A stretch of DNA of 64,000 nt. It comes from JBFWUM01 sp050247255 (GTDB taxonomy: Bacteria; Acidobacteriota; Vicinamibacteria; Vicinamibacterales; UBA2999). Under the pieces are notes generated by a model that had not been told where the DNA came from, did not search any database, and worked only from the letters and a program-made list of their open reading frames with translations. The position numbers and the translations under genes are program-made. The stretch lies in the NCBI GenBank assembly GCA_050247255.1, contig JBFWUM010000007.1, positions 37,208-101,207 on the forward strand. Direction: 5' to 3'. This document shows, one piece after another, positions 7,276 through 15,713 of this stretch; the stretch's first letter is position 1; every line of letters starts with the position of its first letter.

Positions 7276-8932
7276 CCCGTCTCCGTGCCCTCAACTCCGC
7301 GATCGCCCCGCGGGTGGTGCTGTTCGGGTCGTCCACCGCTTTGATCTCGCGATCGAACACCATCGTCTGGAAGCGCTCGGGCGTCCAGGCGTTCCAGCGC
7401 GGGATGCCGCTGTGGTTCGGGTTGCCGCTGCGCGCGAAGGCGGCCCAGGCGGCGCTCATCTTCTGCGCCAGTTCGGCGCGTTCCGGCGACGCGCCGGTCA
7501 TGAACGAGATCAGGTCGGGATGGTTGAAGACGAACGGCAGCTCCATGCCGTGCATCGCGCGCAGCTTGCCGTTGTGCAGCGGTGACCGCCAGTTGAACTG
7601 GTAGAGGTACACCGGCGCGCGCCCCTGCGCGTGCTTGCGCTCGGCAATGGTGTGCCCGGCGAGCCGCAGCAGCGAGTTGTCGCCGGCGATGATCGTGGCG
7701 ATCTCGTCGAGCGACTGGCCCGGACGTTCCGTCTTATAGAGCCCGATGATGCGATCCGCATCGGCATCCTCGACCTGCAGCGTGCGTTTCACGCGGTCGC
7801 GCAGCTGCGCGTCGGTCGTGATGTCTGTGGTCCAGTACGGATCGTCGGGGTTGGCGTACGGAATCCCCTCGCACTCGTTGGAGCCGGTCATCATCGGGAT
7901 GTCGGCCGAGAGCGGCGACGCCGGCTCGAACGGGTGCGCCGGCAGCGTCTTGCCGTCGACCACCGGCACGAAGCGCAGCGACAGGTCCCGCGCCGGGCCC
8001 GTCTGGCCCGACTGGCCGCCGGCCGCGCCGCCGCCGGTGAGCGCCTCGACGATGCGCTCGGCCGGCAGCTCCTGCAGCCTGGCGGCATCGACCGGCCGCA
8101 CGTCGAGGCGCGCGAGCAGCTGCTCCGAGGCTTCGACGATGTCCTCGGGTGTCTCCCCGCGGATGGCGGTCTCGGCGAGCGTGCTCATCATGATGGCGCG
8201 GTGGAAGAGCCCCTTCGCCTCAGGGAGCGCCGTGAGCATGGCGGTCTTGCCGCCGCCGCCCGACTGGCCAAAGATGGTGACGTTGCCCGGATCGCCGCCG
8301 AACTGCGCGATGTTGTCACGCACCCAGCGCAGCGCATGCGCCAGGTCGCGCACGCCGAGGTTGGCGGAATCGGCGAAACGCTCGCCCGTTCCCGGCAGCC
8401 CGGCGAGCCAGAGGTAGGCAAACGCGTTCAGCCGGTGCGTCGTCGTGATGACGACGACGTCGTGGGCGCGGGCGAGGGCGGAACCGTCGTAGAAGATCGA
8501 GTTGCCGGATCCGGTCCGCTGGCCGCCGCCGTGGAACCAGACCATCACCGGGCGACGACCCTGGGTCCCCGGCGTCCAGATGTTCAGCCGCAGGCAGTCT
8601 TCGCTCATCGGCCCGCTGCCGGTGAGGACGTCGCCCACCTCGGGGATCATCGGGCGGAATGGCTGGTAGGCGCGGCGGCCGTACTCGACGGCATCGCGAA
8701 CGCCGGTCCACGGCTCGGGCGCCACCGCCGGCAGGAACCTTCGGGCGCCGGAGGTCGGTGCGCCGTACGGCACCCCCTTGAAGATCTGCAGGCCCGCGTC
8801 AGCAACGCCGCGGAGGCGGCCCGACTGGACTTCTACGACGGGGCCCGGGCTCGACTGGGCGCGCAGCCGCGCCTCGAGCATTGCCGCCCACATCGCCCCG
8901 CCACTCACGCCAAGAAAGGTTCTGCGGTCCAT
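7271..8932 (-). CDS. Secreted type-B carboxylesterase
   Basis: A 553-residue carboxylesterase/lipase. The N-terminus MDRRTFLGVSGGAMWAAM has a twin-arginine-like signal, so export through Tat is likely. Family motifs: 'EDCLRLNIW' (111-119), the oxyanion loop 'VWFHGGG' (131-137), the nucleophile elbow GQSGGGG with Ser224, the acidic residue in 'GSNECEG' and the catalytic His in 'MHGMELPFVF'. It hydrolyses carboxylic esters; the substrate cannot be read from the sequence. It is divergent from the first DUF1592 gene with an 82-bp gap that must hold both promoters. The last codons lie in the 7213-7275 inverted repeat. Confidence 0.92.
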   Translation of the reverse strand: MDRRTFLGVSGGAMWAAMLEARLRAQSSPGPVVEVQSGRLRGVADAGLQIFKGVPYGAPTSGARRFLPAVAPEPWTGVRDAVEYGRRAYQPFRPMIPEVGDVLTGSGPMSEDCLRLNIWTPGTQGRRPVMVWFHGGGQRTGSGNSIFYDGSALARAHDVVVITTTHRLNAFAYLWLAGLPGTGERFADSANLGVRDLAHALRWVRDNIAQFGGDPGNVTIFGQSGGGGKTAMLTALPEAKGLFHRAIMMSTLAETAIRGETPEDIVEASEQLLARLDVRPVDAARLQELPAERIVEALTGGGAAGGQSGQTGPARDLSLRFVPVVDGKTLPAHPFEPASPLSADIPMMTGSNECEGIPYANPDDPYWTTDITTDAQLRDRVKRTLQVEDADADRIIGLYKTERPGQSLDEIATIIAGDNSLLRLAGHTIAERKHAQGRAPVYLYQFNWRSPLHNGKLRAMHGMELPFVFNHPDLISFMTGASPERAELAQKMSAAWAAFARSGNPNHSGIPRWNAWTPERFQTMVFDREIKAVDDPNSTTRGAIAELRARRRA

Positions 8933-9014
8933 TTCACGGCATTATCAGCGCTTTATCGGTTTGCTTTCATGACTTGTTGTGGGGAGGAGCGTAGATAGAC
9001 ACTCGGACAACCTT

Positions 9015-11417
9015 GTGAAGCGCCTGTTCATGGGAATGGCGGCGGCGTGGCTGTTGTTGGCCTGGACCGCCTCGGGGCAATCGGGACAAGCCGGCACGGG
9101 CCAGGCGCCATTGGGGGGAACGCCAGAAGCTGCGGCGACCGCCGTGGTTCAACAGTACTGTCTCGGCTGTCATAACGACCGCACGCGGACCGGCGGCCTG
9201 TCGCTGCAGGGGCGGCGCTTGCAGCCGGCGGATGCCGAGGTCTGGGAGAAGGTCGCGCGAAAGGTCAGCGCCGGGCAGATGCCGCCGGCGGGGCTGCCGC
9301 GTCCTGATGCCCCTGCGCTCGACCGCTTCGTGGGCACGGTAGAGGCGGCGCTGGACGGCTTCGCCGACGCGCGTCCGAACCCGGGCGTGACGGTGCTCCA
9401 CCGCCTGAACCGCGCCGAGTACGCCAACGCCGTGCGCGACCTGCTGGCCCTCGACGTCGACGCCGCGGCGCTCCTGCCGGCCGACGAGACCAGCAACGGG
9501 TTCGACAACGTCGCCGACGCGCTGGGCCTGTCGCCGGCGGTCCTCGAGCGCTACCTGTCGGCCGCCGATCGCGTGAGCGCGCTCGCCGTCGGCGATGCGC
9601 CGAGCCGGCCGGTGGCGCAGACGCGGGTCGCCCGCGCCGACAGCCACCAGCTGCAGCACGTCGAGGGGCTGCCGCTTGGCACGCGCGGCGGGCTGCTGAT
9701 CGACGAGACGATCCCCGCCGACGGCGAGTACCAGATCAGCGCCAGGCTCTATCGCACCAACAACGGCTTTACGCGCGGCCTCCAGTCGCCGCACGACGTG
9801 GAGTTCCTGGTGGACGGGGCGCGCGTCTTCGGCACGACGGTCGGCGGCCAGGACGACTGGATGACGCTGCTGACGACGCCCGGGCCTGGTGCCGATCGGG
9901 TGGATGCGCGTCTGCAGGCGCGCGTCCGGCTGCAGGGAGGACCGCGGCGCATCGCGGTGACGTTTGTCGCCAAGCCGCGCGCCCAGAACCAGGCGTTTTT
10001 CGAGCCGCTGATCAATACGACCGACGTCGTCGACTCCGACGGTGTGCCGCGCATCGACAGCGTGACGATCACCGGTCCACTCACCGTCGAGGGGCCCGGC
10101 GATACGCCGAGCCGGCGGCGCATCTTCAGCTGCCGCGGCGACGGGAATGCTCAACGCGAGCGCGCGTGCGCCGAGCAGATCGCCCGCCGGCTGGCCCGGC
10201 TCGCGTATCGCCGCCCGGTCGCGAACGCCGAAATCGCCGACCTGCTCGAGTACTACGACCGGGGGCGGCGTGGCGACGGCACCTTCGAGGCGGGCGTGCA
10301 GATGGTCATCCGCCGCATGCTGGCCGACCCGGGCTTCCTCTTCCGCGCCGTCGAGGACCCGGCGCGCGTGGCGGCCGGCGCGGCGTTCAGCATCAGCGAT
10401 ATCGAGCTCGCCTCGTCGCTTTCGTTCTTCCTGTGGAGCAGCATTCCCGACGAGGAGCTGTTGCGCGCGGCGGAAGCAGGCCGCCTGCGGAACCGCGACG
10501 TGCTGCTGCCGCAGGTGCGGCGCATGCTGGCCGATCCGAAGGCCGGCGCCCTGGTCGAGAACTTCGCCGGGCAGTGGCTGCAGCTGCGCAACCTGCAGCG
10601 GGTGTCGCCCGACCCGATGAAATACCCGAACTGGGACGACAACCTGCGGCAGGCGTTCCGCCGCGAGACCGAGATGCTCTTCGAGAGCCTCATGCGCGAG
10701 GACCGCAGCATCCTCGACCTGCTGCGCGCCGACTACACGTTCGTCAACGAGCGTCTGGCGGAGCACTACGGCATGCGCGGGGTCGTCGGCTCGCACTTCC
10801 GCCGCGTGCCGGTCACGAACCCGGCGCGGCGCGGGCTGCTCGGCCACGGCAGCATCCTCACGGTGACGTCGCACCCGAACCGGACCTCGCCGGTGAAGCG
10901 CGGCAAGTGGGTGCTCGAGCAGCTGCTCGGCGCGCCGCCGCCGCCGCCGCCTCCCAACGTGCCGCCGCTCGACGAATCGACGGGCCGGGCGCGGCCGCGG
11001 ACGATGAAGGAGCGGATGGAGGAGCACCGCCGCAACCCGACCTGCGCCAACTGCCACTGGCTGATGGATCCGGTCGGCCTGGCGCTGGAGAACTTCGACG
11101 GGGTCGGCGGCTACCGCGTCCGCGAAGCCGGCGTGCGCATCGACACCACGACGGAGCTTGCCGACGGCACGCCGATCGGCGACGTTACCGACCTGCGCGA
11201 CGCCGTGCTCTCGCGGCCGCGCGTGTTGGCGCGGACGTTCACCGAAAACATGCTCGTGTATGCGCTCGGCCGCGGACTGACGGCCGACGACATGCCGGCG
11301 GTGCGTGCCGTGCTGCGCGCGGCGGCCGCCAACGACTACCGCTTTTCATCCATCGTCGAGGGGATTGCGACCAGCCAACCGTTCCGGATGCGCCTGAAGG
11401 GGCCGTCCGCGGACTAG
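9015..11417 (+). CDS. Secreted DUF1587/1595/1592/1588/1585 protein with heme c motifs (copy 1)
   Basis: About 800 residues. The start GTG 9015 gives KRLFMGMAAAWLLLAW, a clear signal peptide; GTG 8979 is also in frame, but the GGGGAGGAG ribosome-site-like run lies after it. A CLGCH heme motif at 49-53 is followed by the order typical of Planctomycetes/Acidobacteria PSD1-type proteins: DUF1587 with 'LHRLNRAEYANAVRDLL', a carbohydrate-binding-like region, DUF1595, DUF1592 with 'SLSFFLWSSIPDEELL', DUF1588 with 'HPNRTSPVKRGKW' and 'CANCHWLMDPVG' (second heme-type motif), then DUF1585. Function is unproven; an extracytoplasmic redox or polymer-degradation role is commonly proposed. It is followed 8 bp later by its DUF1552 partner. 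Confidence 0.93.
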   Translation: MKRLFMGMAAAWLLLAWTASGQSGQAGTGQAPLGGTPEAAATAVVQQYCLGCHNDRTRTGGLSLQGRRLQPADAEVWEKVARKVSAGQMPPAGLPRPDAPALDRFVGTVEAALDGFADARPNPGVTVLHRLNRAEYANAVRDLLALDVDAAALLPADETSNGFDNVADALGLSPAVLERYLSAADRVSALAVGDAPSRPVAQTRVARADSHQLQHVEGLPLGTRGGLLIDETIPADGEYQISARLYRTNNGFTRGLQSPHDVEFLVDGARVFGTTVGGQDDWMTLLTTPGPGADRVDARLQARVRLQGGPRRIAVTFVAKPRAQNQAFFEPLINTTDVVDSDGVPRIDSVTITGPLTVEGPGDTPSRRRIFSCRGDGNAQRERACAEQIARRLARLAYRRPVANAEIADLLEYYDRGRRGDGTFEAGVQMVIRRMLADPGFLFRAVEDPARVAAGAAFSISDIELASSLSFFLWSSIPDEELLRAAEAGRLRNRDVLLPQVRRMLADPKAGALVENFAGQWLQLRNLQRVSPDPMKYPNWDDNLRQAFRRETEMLFESLMREDRSILDLLRADYTFVNERLAEHYGMRGVVGSHFRRVPVTNPARRGLLGHGSILTVTSHPNRTSPVKRGKWVLEQLLGAPPPPPPPNVPPLDESTGRARPRTMKERMEEHRRNPTCANCHWLMDPVGLALENFDGVGGYRVREAGVRIDTTTELADGTPIGDVTDLRDAVLSRPRVLARTFTENMLVYALGRGLTADDMPAVRAVLRAAAANDYRFSSIVEGIATSQPFRMRLKGPSAD

Positions 11418-11425
11418 GGGGACTT

Positions 11426-12769
11426 ATGTTCATCACCAGGAACGCACTGCCGCGGCGAACCTTCCTGCGGGGGATGGGGGCGATGGTGGCGCTGCCATTG
11501 CTCGATGCGATGGTGCCGGCGGCAACCGCGCTGGCGCAGACCGCCGCCAGACCCGTGCGCCGCTTTGGCGCGGTCTACGTCCCGCACGGGCTGCTGCAGA
11601 CGCAGTGGCTGCCGGCGACCACGGGGCGCGGCTACGAGATGTCGCCGATCCTGATGCCGCTGGCGCCGTTTCGCGAGCAGATGGTGGTGTTGAGCGGCCT
11701 GAGCGCCGGGCCGACGGTGCAGAACGGGGGCCACGCGGTGGCGCCAGCCTCCTACCTGACCGGCAACGTGCAGCCCAAGCAGACCGAGAACACCGACGTC
11801 CGCGCCTCGATCACGCTCGATCAGGTGATCGCGAAGTCGATGGGGCAGGACACCGTCTTCCCGTCGCTCGAGGTGGCGACCGAGGACTTCTCGACCTCGC
11901 TCGGCGCCTGCGACACCGGCTACAGCTGCATCTACATGAACACCATCTCCTGGGCGGGGGAGGCGACGCCGCTGCCGATGGAGACGAACCCGCGCGCGGT
12001 GTTCGAGCGGATGTTCGGCGGCGGCGCCACGCGCGCCGAGCGCCAGGCGCGGATGGCCAGCGACCGCAGCATTCTCGACGGCGCGCTTGAAAGCGCGCGC
12101 CGGCTGCAGGCGCGGCTGAACGCGCGCGACCGCGGCCGCCTCGGCCAGTATCTCGACAACGTGCGGGAGATCGAGCGCCGCATCACCCGCGCCGAGGCCC
12201 AGGCCAGCCGCGACCCGATGGATCTCGAGGCGCCGGTCGGCCCGCCCGAGTCGTACGACGAGCACGTGGCGCTGATGTTCGACCTGCTGGCGATTGCCTT
12301 CCAATCGGATGTCACGCGCGTCTTCACCTTCATGGCCATGCGCGACATCAGCAGCCGCGCCTTCCCGCGGATCGGCGTGCCTGATCCGCACCACGCGCTG
12401 TCGCACGAGGCGAACGGGCGCAGCGACGACCCGAACCAGCAGGTCAAGTTCGCGCGCGTCAACACGCATCACACGGCGCTGTTTGCGACGTTCGTCGAAC
12501 GGCTGCAGGCGACGCCGGACGGCGACGGGAACCTGCTCGACCACTCGATGGTGTTGTATGGCAGCTCGATGAGCAACGCCAACGATCACACGCACAGCCC
12601 GCTGCCGTTGATGGTCCTCGGCGGCGGCTCCGGGCAGATGCGCCGCAGCGGCGAGCACATTGCCTCGCCGCCGAACACGCCGATGGCCAACCTGCTGCTG
12701 GCGATGGGCCAGAAGGCCGGACTGCCGCTCGAGCGCTTCGGCGAGAGCACGGAGGCGATGGACGTATGA
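11426..12769 (+). CDS. DUF1552 Tat-exported protein (copy 1)
   Basis: A 447-residue protein with a twin-arginine leader 'LPRRTFLRGMGAMVALPLL', followed by a DUF1552 core ('FGAVYVPHGLLQTQW', 'PSLEVATED', 'YMNTISW', 'DVTRVFTFM', 'HHALSHE' and 'YGSSMSNANDH'). The family always sits beside DUF1592 proteins and resembles sulfatase/DUF1501 folds; its reaction is unknown. The AGGGGGA ribosome site at 11416-11422 suits ATG 11426. It is 60% or so alike by eye to the second copy at 18149. Its stop overlaps the start of the ankyrin gene, so the three genes form one transcription unit. Confidence 0.93.
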   Translation: MFITRNALPRRTFLRGMGAMVALPLLDAMVPAATALAQTAARPVRRFGAVYVPHGLLQTQWLPATTGRGYEMSPILMPLAPFREQMVVLSGLSAGPTVQNGGHAVAPASYLTGNVQPKQTENTDVRASITLDQVIAKSMGQDTVFPSLEVATEDFSTSLGACDTGYSCIYMNTISWAGEATPLPMETNPRAVFERMFGGGATRAERQARMASDRSILDGALESARRLQARLNARDRGRLGQYLDNVREIERRITRAEAQASRDPMDLEAPVGPPESYDEHVALMFDLLAIAFQSDVTRVFTFMAMRDISSRAFPRIGVPDPHHALSHEANGRSDDPNQQVKFARVNTHHTALFATFVERLQATPDGDGNLLDHSMVLYGSSMSNANDHTHSPLPLMVLGGGSGQMRRSGEHIASPPNTPMANLLLAMGQKAGLPLERFGESTEAMDV

Positions 12770-14199
12770 CCTCCACTCGTATTGCGGTCGTCCTCGCCCT
12801 GATGTGGGGGCCGGCTTTCGCCGGTCCGGCGTACGCGCAGCAACTGCAGCTCGAAGCTGACGGCACCACGCCGCTGCACCGCGCGGTGCAGCAGAACGAG
12901 CGGGCGCTGGTCACGCAGTTGCTGGCCTCCGGCGCCGACGCCACCGCGCGCACGCGCTACGGCGTGACGCCGATCGAACTCGCCAGCGCCGGTGCCGCGC
13001 CCGAGATCGTCGAGGCGCTGCTCGGTGCCGGCGCCGATGCCAACACCGTGACCCGCGAAGGGGAGACGGTGCTGATGGCCGCCGCCCGCGCCGGCAACGT
13101 TGGCGCGGTGCGGGCGCTGCTGGCGCGCGGGGCCGATGCCAACGCGGTGGAGCAGTGGCAGGGGCAGACGGCGCTCATGTGGGCGGCCGCGGCGAACCAC
13201 GCCGACGTCGTCCGGGCGCTGCTCGAAGCGGGGGCCACGCCCGACGTGGCAGCGAAGTCGTTTCCCGGCCAGCCGCGGCTGCCGCGCGGCCAGGGGGTTG
13301 CCATCCAGGCGGCGCACAGCAACTTCCCGAAGGGCGGGCTGAGCGCGCTGCACTTTGCCGCGCGTGAAGGCGCCATCGACGCGGCGCGCGCGCTGCTCGA
13401 CGGCGGCGCCAGCCCCGACGTCGCCGATCCCGACAGCCTGACGCCGCTGCACCTCGCGATCATCAACGCCCACTTCGATCTGGCCGCGCTGCTCGTGGAC
13501 AGGGGCGCGGACGTCAACAAGGGGGATCGCGCCGGCCGCACGCCGCTGTTCATGACCGCCGACGCCAACTCGATGGAATGGCTGTTCAGCCGTCCCATTC
13601 CCGAGCCGTCCGGCGAGCTCGACGCGCTGGACCTGGCCCCGCGCCTGCTCGACAAGGGGGCCAACGTCGATGGGGCGCTGACCGGCCGGCCGTTCATCCT
13701 GCATCACAACGCCACCGGCAACCGGAACATCGCCGAGGGCGCCACGGCGTTCTTCAAGGCGGCGACCACGTCCGACCTGCCAATGATGCGGCTGCTGCTC
13801 GAGCGCGAAGCCAACCCGCTGGCGACGACCCGCAACGGGACGACGGCGCTGATGGCGCTCGCCGGGCTGAACTGGGTGGAGATCTCCAGCCTCGGCACCG
13901 AGGAGGAATCGCTCGAGGGCATCAAGCTGCTGCTCGAGCGCGGCGCCGACGTGAACGCGGTGAACAGCCTTGGGGAAACTGCCATGCACGGCGCGGCGCA
14001 GCGCGGGGCCGATCGCATCGTGCAGTTCCTGGTCGACAACGGCGCGCAGCTCGACGTGGTCAACAAGGACGGCCGGACGCCGTTTGACGAAGCCCGCGGC
14101 CAGGCCGACACCTCGGCCGAGGACAACGTGCGCCGCCCCGAGCACAAGAGCACGCAGGCGCTCCTGCAGCGGCTCATCGCCGCGAGAGCGGCCCGCTGA
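12766..14199 (+). CDS. Secreted ankyrin-repeat protein (copy 1)
   Basis: 477 residues with a cleavable-looking signal peptide (MTSTRIAVVLALMWGPAFAG) followed by ten or so ankyrin repeats, for example 'DGTTPLHRAVQQNERALV', 'GETVLMAAARAGNVGAV' and 'SLTPLHLAIINAHFDLA'. The repeats would make a solenoid for protein binding in the periplasm or outside. The ATG overlaps the DUF1552 stop (ATGA, 12766-12769), and the paralogue at 19493 follows the second DUF1552 gene in the same way. It probably scaffolds or inhibits the DUF1592/DUF1552 pair; that is inference from conserved linkage only. Confidence 0.92.
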   Translation: MTSTRIAVVLALMWGPAFAGPAYAQQLQLEADGTTPLHRAVQQNERALVTQLLASGADATARTRYGVTPIELASAGAAPEIVEALLGAGADANTVTREGETVLMAAARAGNVGAVRALLARGADANAVEQWQGQTALMWAAAANHADVVRALLEAGATPDVAAKSFPGQPRLPRGQGVAIQAAHSNFPKGGLSALHFAAREGAIDAARALLDGGASPDVADPDSLTPLHLAIINAHFDLAALLVDRGADVNKGDRAGRTPLFMTADANSMEWLFSRPIPEPSGELDALDLAPRLLDKGANVDGALTGRPFILHHNATGNRNIAEGATAFFKAATTSDLPMMRLLLEREANPLATTRNGTTALMALAGLNWVEISSLGTEEESLEGIKLLLERGADVNAVNSLGETAMHGAAQRGADRIVQFLVDNGAQLDVVNKDGRTPFDEARGQADTSAEDNVRRPEHKSTQALLQRLIAARAAR

Positions 14200-14201
14200 T
14201 C

Positions 14202-15713
14202 ATGATCCTGAGACGTGTCGCCCTCATCGCCCTCACGGTGCTGGGCGGCGCCGACGCCGTCGCCCAGATCGCCGTTTCGTCCAACGATAACAAGGCGGTC
14301 TGGGTTGACGGCGTCAATACCGTGCCCGCGAACCCGCAGCCCGATACGGTGACGATCCTCGACCTCTCGTCGCCCGAGCCGCGCGTGATCGCGGAACTCG
14401 AAGCCCCCGGGGGATGGTCGGCCCCGCCACAGAGCGTGGCGGTGACGCCCGATGAATCACTGGCCCTCGTCGCGTCCGGGGCGAAGCTCGATCCGGCGAA
14501 CCCGGCGCGCACGGTCTTCAACAACGTGCTGTCGGTGATCGACCTCACCGCGGCACCGCCGCGTGTCATCGCCACGCTGCAGACCGGCATGCGGGCGGCC
14601 GGCGTCTCGGTGAACCCGGCCGGAACGCTGGCGCTTGTCGCGAATCGCGCTGAGGGCTCGGTGTCGGTCTTCACGATCAGCGGCAAGGAGGTGAAGCCGG
14701 CGGGCACCATCGAACTCGGGCTGCCGCAGTCGGAGCCGAGCCTGCCCGTGTTCACGCCTGACGGCCGGCGCGCCTACGTCAGCCTCAACAACGCGCACGC
14801 GCTGGCGGAGCTGTCGGTGACCGGCGCCCGGGTGGAGTTCACCAAGCGGGTCATTCCCGCCGGGCTGCGTCCCTACAGCGTGGCTATTCCGCCCAGCGGT
14901 GACGTCGCGATCGTCGCCAACATCGGCAACGGGCCGCAGGGCGGCTCCGATACGCTGCAGGTCGTCGACCTGCGAATGGATCCGCCGCGAGTCGTGGACG
15001 GGGTGTTCGTCGGCATGGTGCCCGAAGGGATCGCGCTGTCGCCCGACGGGCGGTTCGTCGCGGCCGCCATCCAGAATGGAGCCCAGCTGTCGCCTTCGTC
15101 GCCGTACTACCATCGACGCGGCATCCTGAAGATCTACGCGCTCGAGGGCACGCGGCTGGCCTACGTGACCGAGGCTGAGATCGGCCGATGGTGCCAGGGC
15201 GCGGCGTGGAACACCGCCGGCACGACGCTGGTCGTACAGTGCGGCGCCGACAGCGCCATCGAAGTGTTCGGCTTCGACGGCAGGACGCTGTCACGGCGGC
15301 AGGCGATCAAGATCAATGGCGCGCCCACCGGTATCCGCACGGCCGAGCGTCCGCCGCAGCGGTCAACGTCGGCTGGGCCGGTCTCGCGCTCCACGATGGA
15401 CGGTGTCTTCACCGCAGCGCAGGCGGCGCGCGGCCGTGTGCTGTTCAGCGATGTGTGCGCCGCGTGCCATCCCGATCCCTTCTGGCGGCCGTCGTGGAGC
15501 GGGCGGTCCGTCGAGGAGCTGTACACGACGATCGTCAAGTTCATGCCGGATGACAACCCGGGCAGCGTAACCGGGCGCGAAGCGGCTGACGTGCTCGCCT
15601 ACATCCTGCAGGGCAACGAGTTTCCCGCCGGGCAGGCGCCCCTGGCGGATGATCCCGCCGCGCTCGCGGCGATTCGAATTGCCGAGCCGCCGGCCGTGGA
15701 GACCACACCGTGA
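14202..15713 (+). CDS. Secreted YncE-like beta-propeller fused to a cytochrome c domain
   Basis: 503 residues. The signal peptide (RRVALIALTVLGGADAVAQ) is followed by a seven-bladed-type propeller of YncE/lactonase kind with repeats such as 'VAVTPDESLALVAS' and 'VFTPDGRRAYVSL'. The C-terminal 110 residues carry a single heme site 'CAACHPDPFWRP' with an axial Met candidate in 'VKFMPDDNPG'. Such fusions act as periplasmic electron-transfer or substrate-binding modules. It starts 3 bp after the first ankyrin gene, and its stop overlaps the second DUF1592 gene (GTGA), so it joins the two cassette copies into one long operon. Confidence 0.9.
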   Translation: MILRRVALIALTVLGGADAVAQIAVSSNDNKAVWVDGVNTVPANPQPDTVTILDLSSPEPRVIAELEAPGGWSAPPQSVAVTPDESLALVASGAKLDPANPARTVFNNVLSVIDLTAAPPRVIATLQTGMRAAGVSVNPAGTLALVANRAEGSVSVFTISGKEVKPAGTIELGLPQSEPSLPVFTPDGRRAYVSLNNAHALAELSVTGARVEFTKRVIPAGLRPYSVAIPPSGDVAIVANIGNGPQGGSDTLQVVDLRMDPPRVVDGVFVGMVPEGIALSPDGRFVAAAIQNGAQLSPSSPYYHRRGILKIYALEGTRLAYVTEAEIGRWCQGAAWNTAGTTLVVQCGADSAIEVFGFDGRTLSRRQAIKINGAPTGIRTAERPPQRSTSAGPVSRSTMDGVFTAAQAARGRVLFSDVCAACHPDPFWRPSWSGRSVEELYTTIVKFMPDDNPGSVTGREAADVLAYILQGNEFPAGQAPLADDPAALAAIRIAEPPAVETTP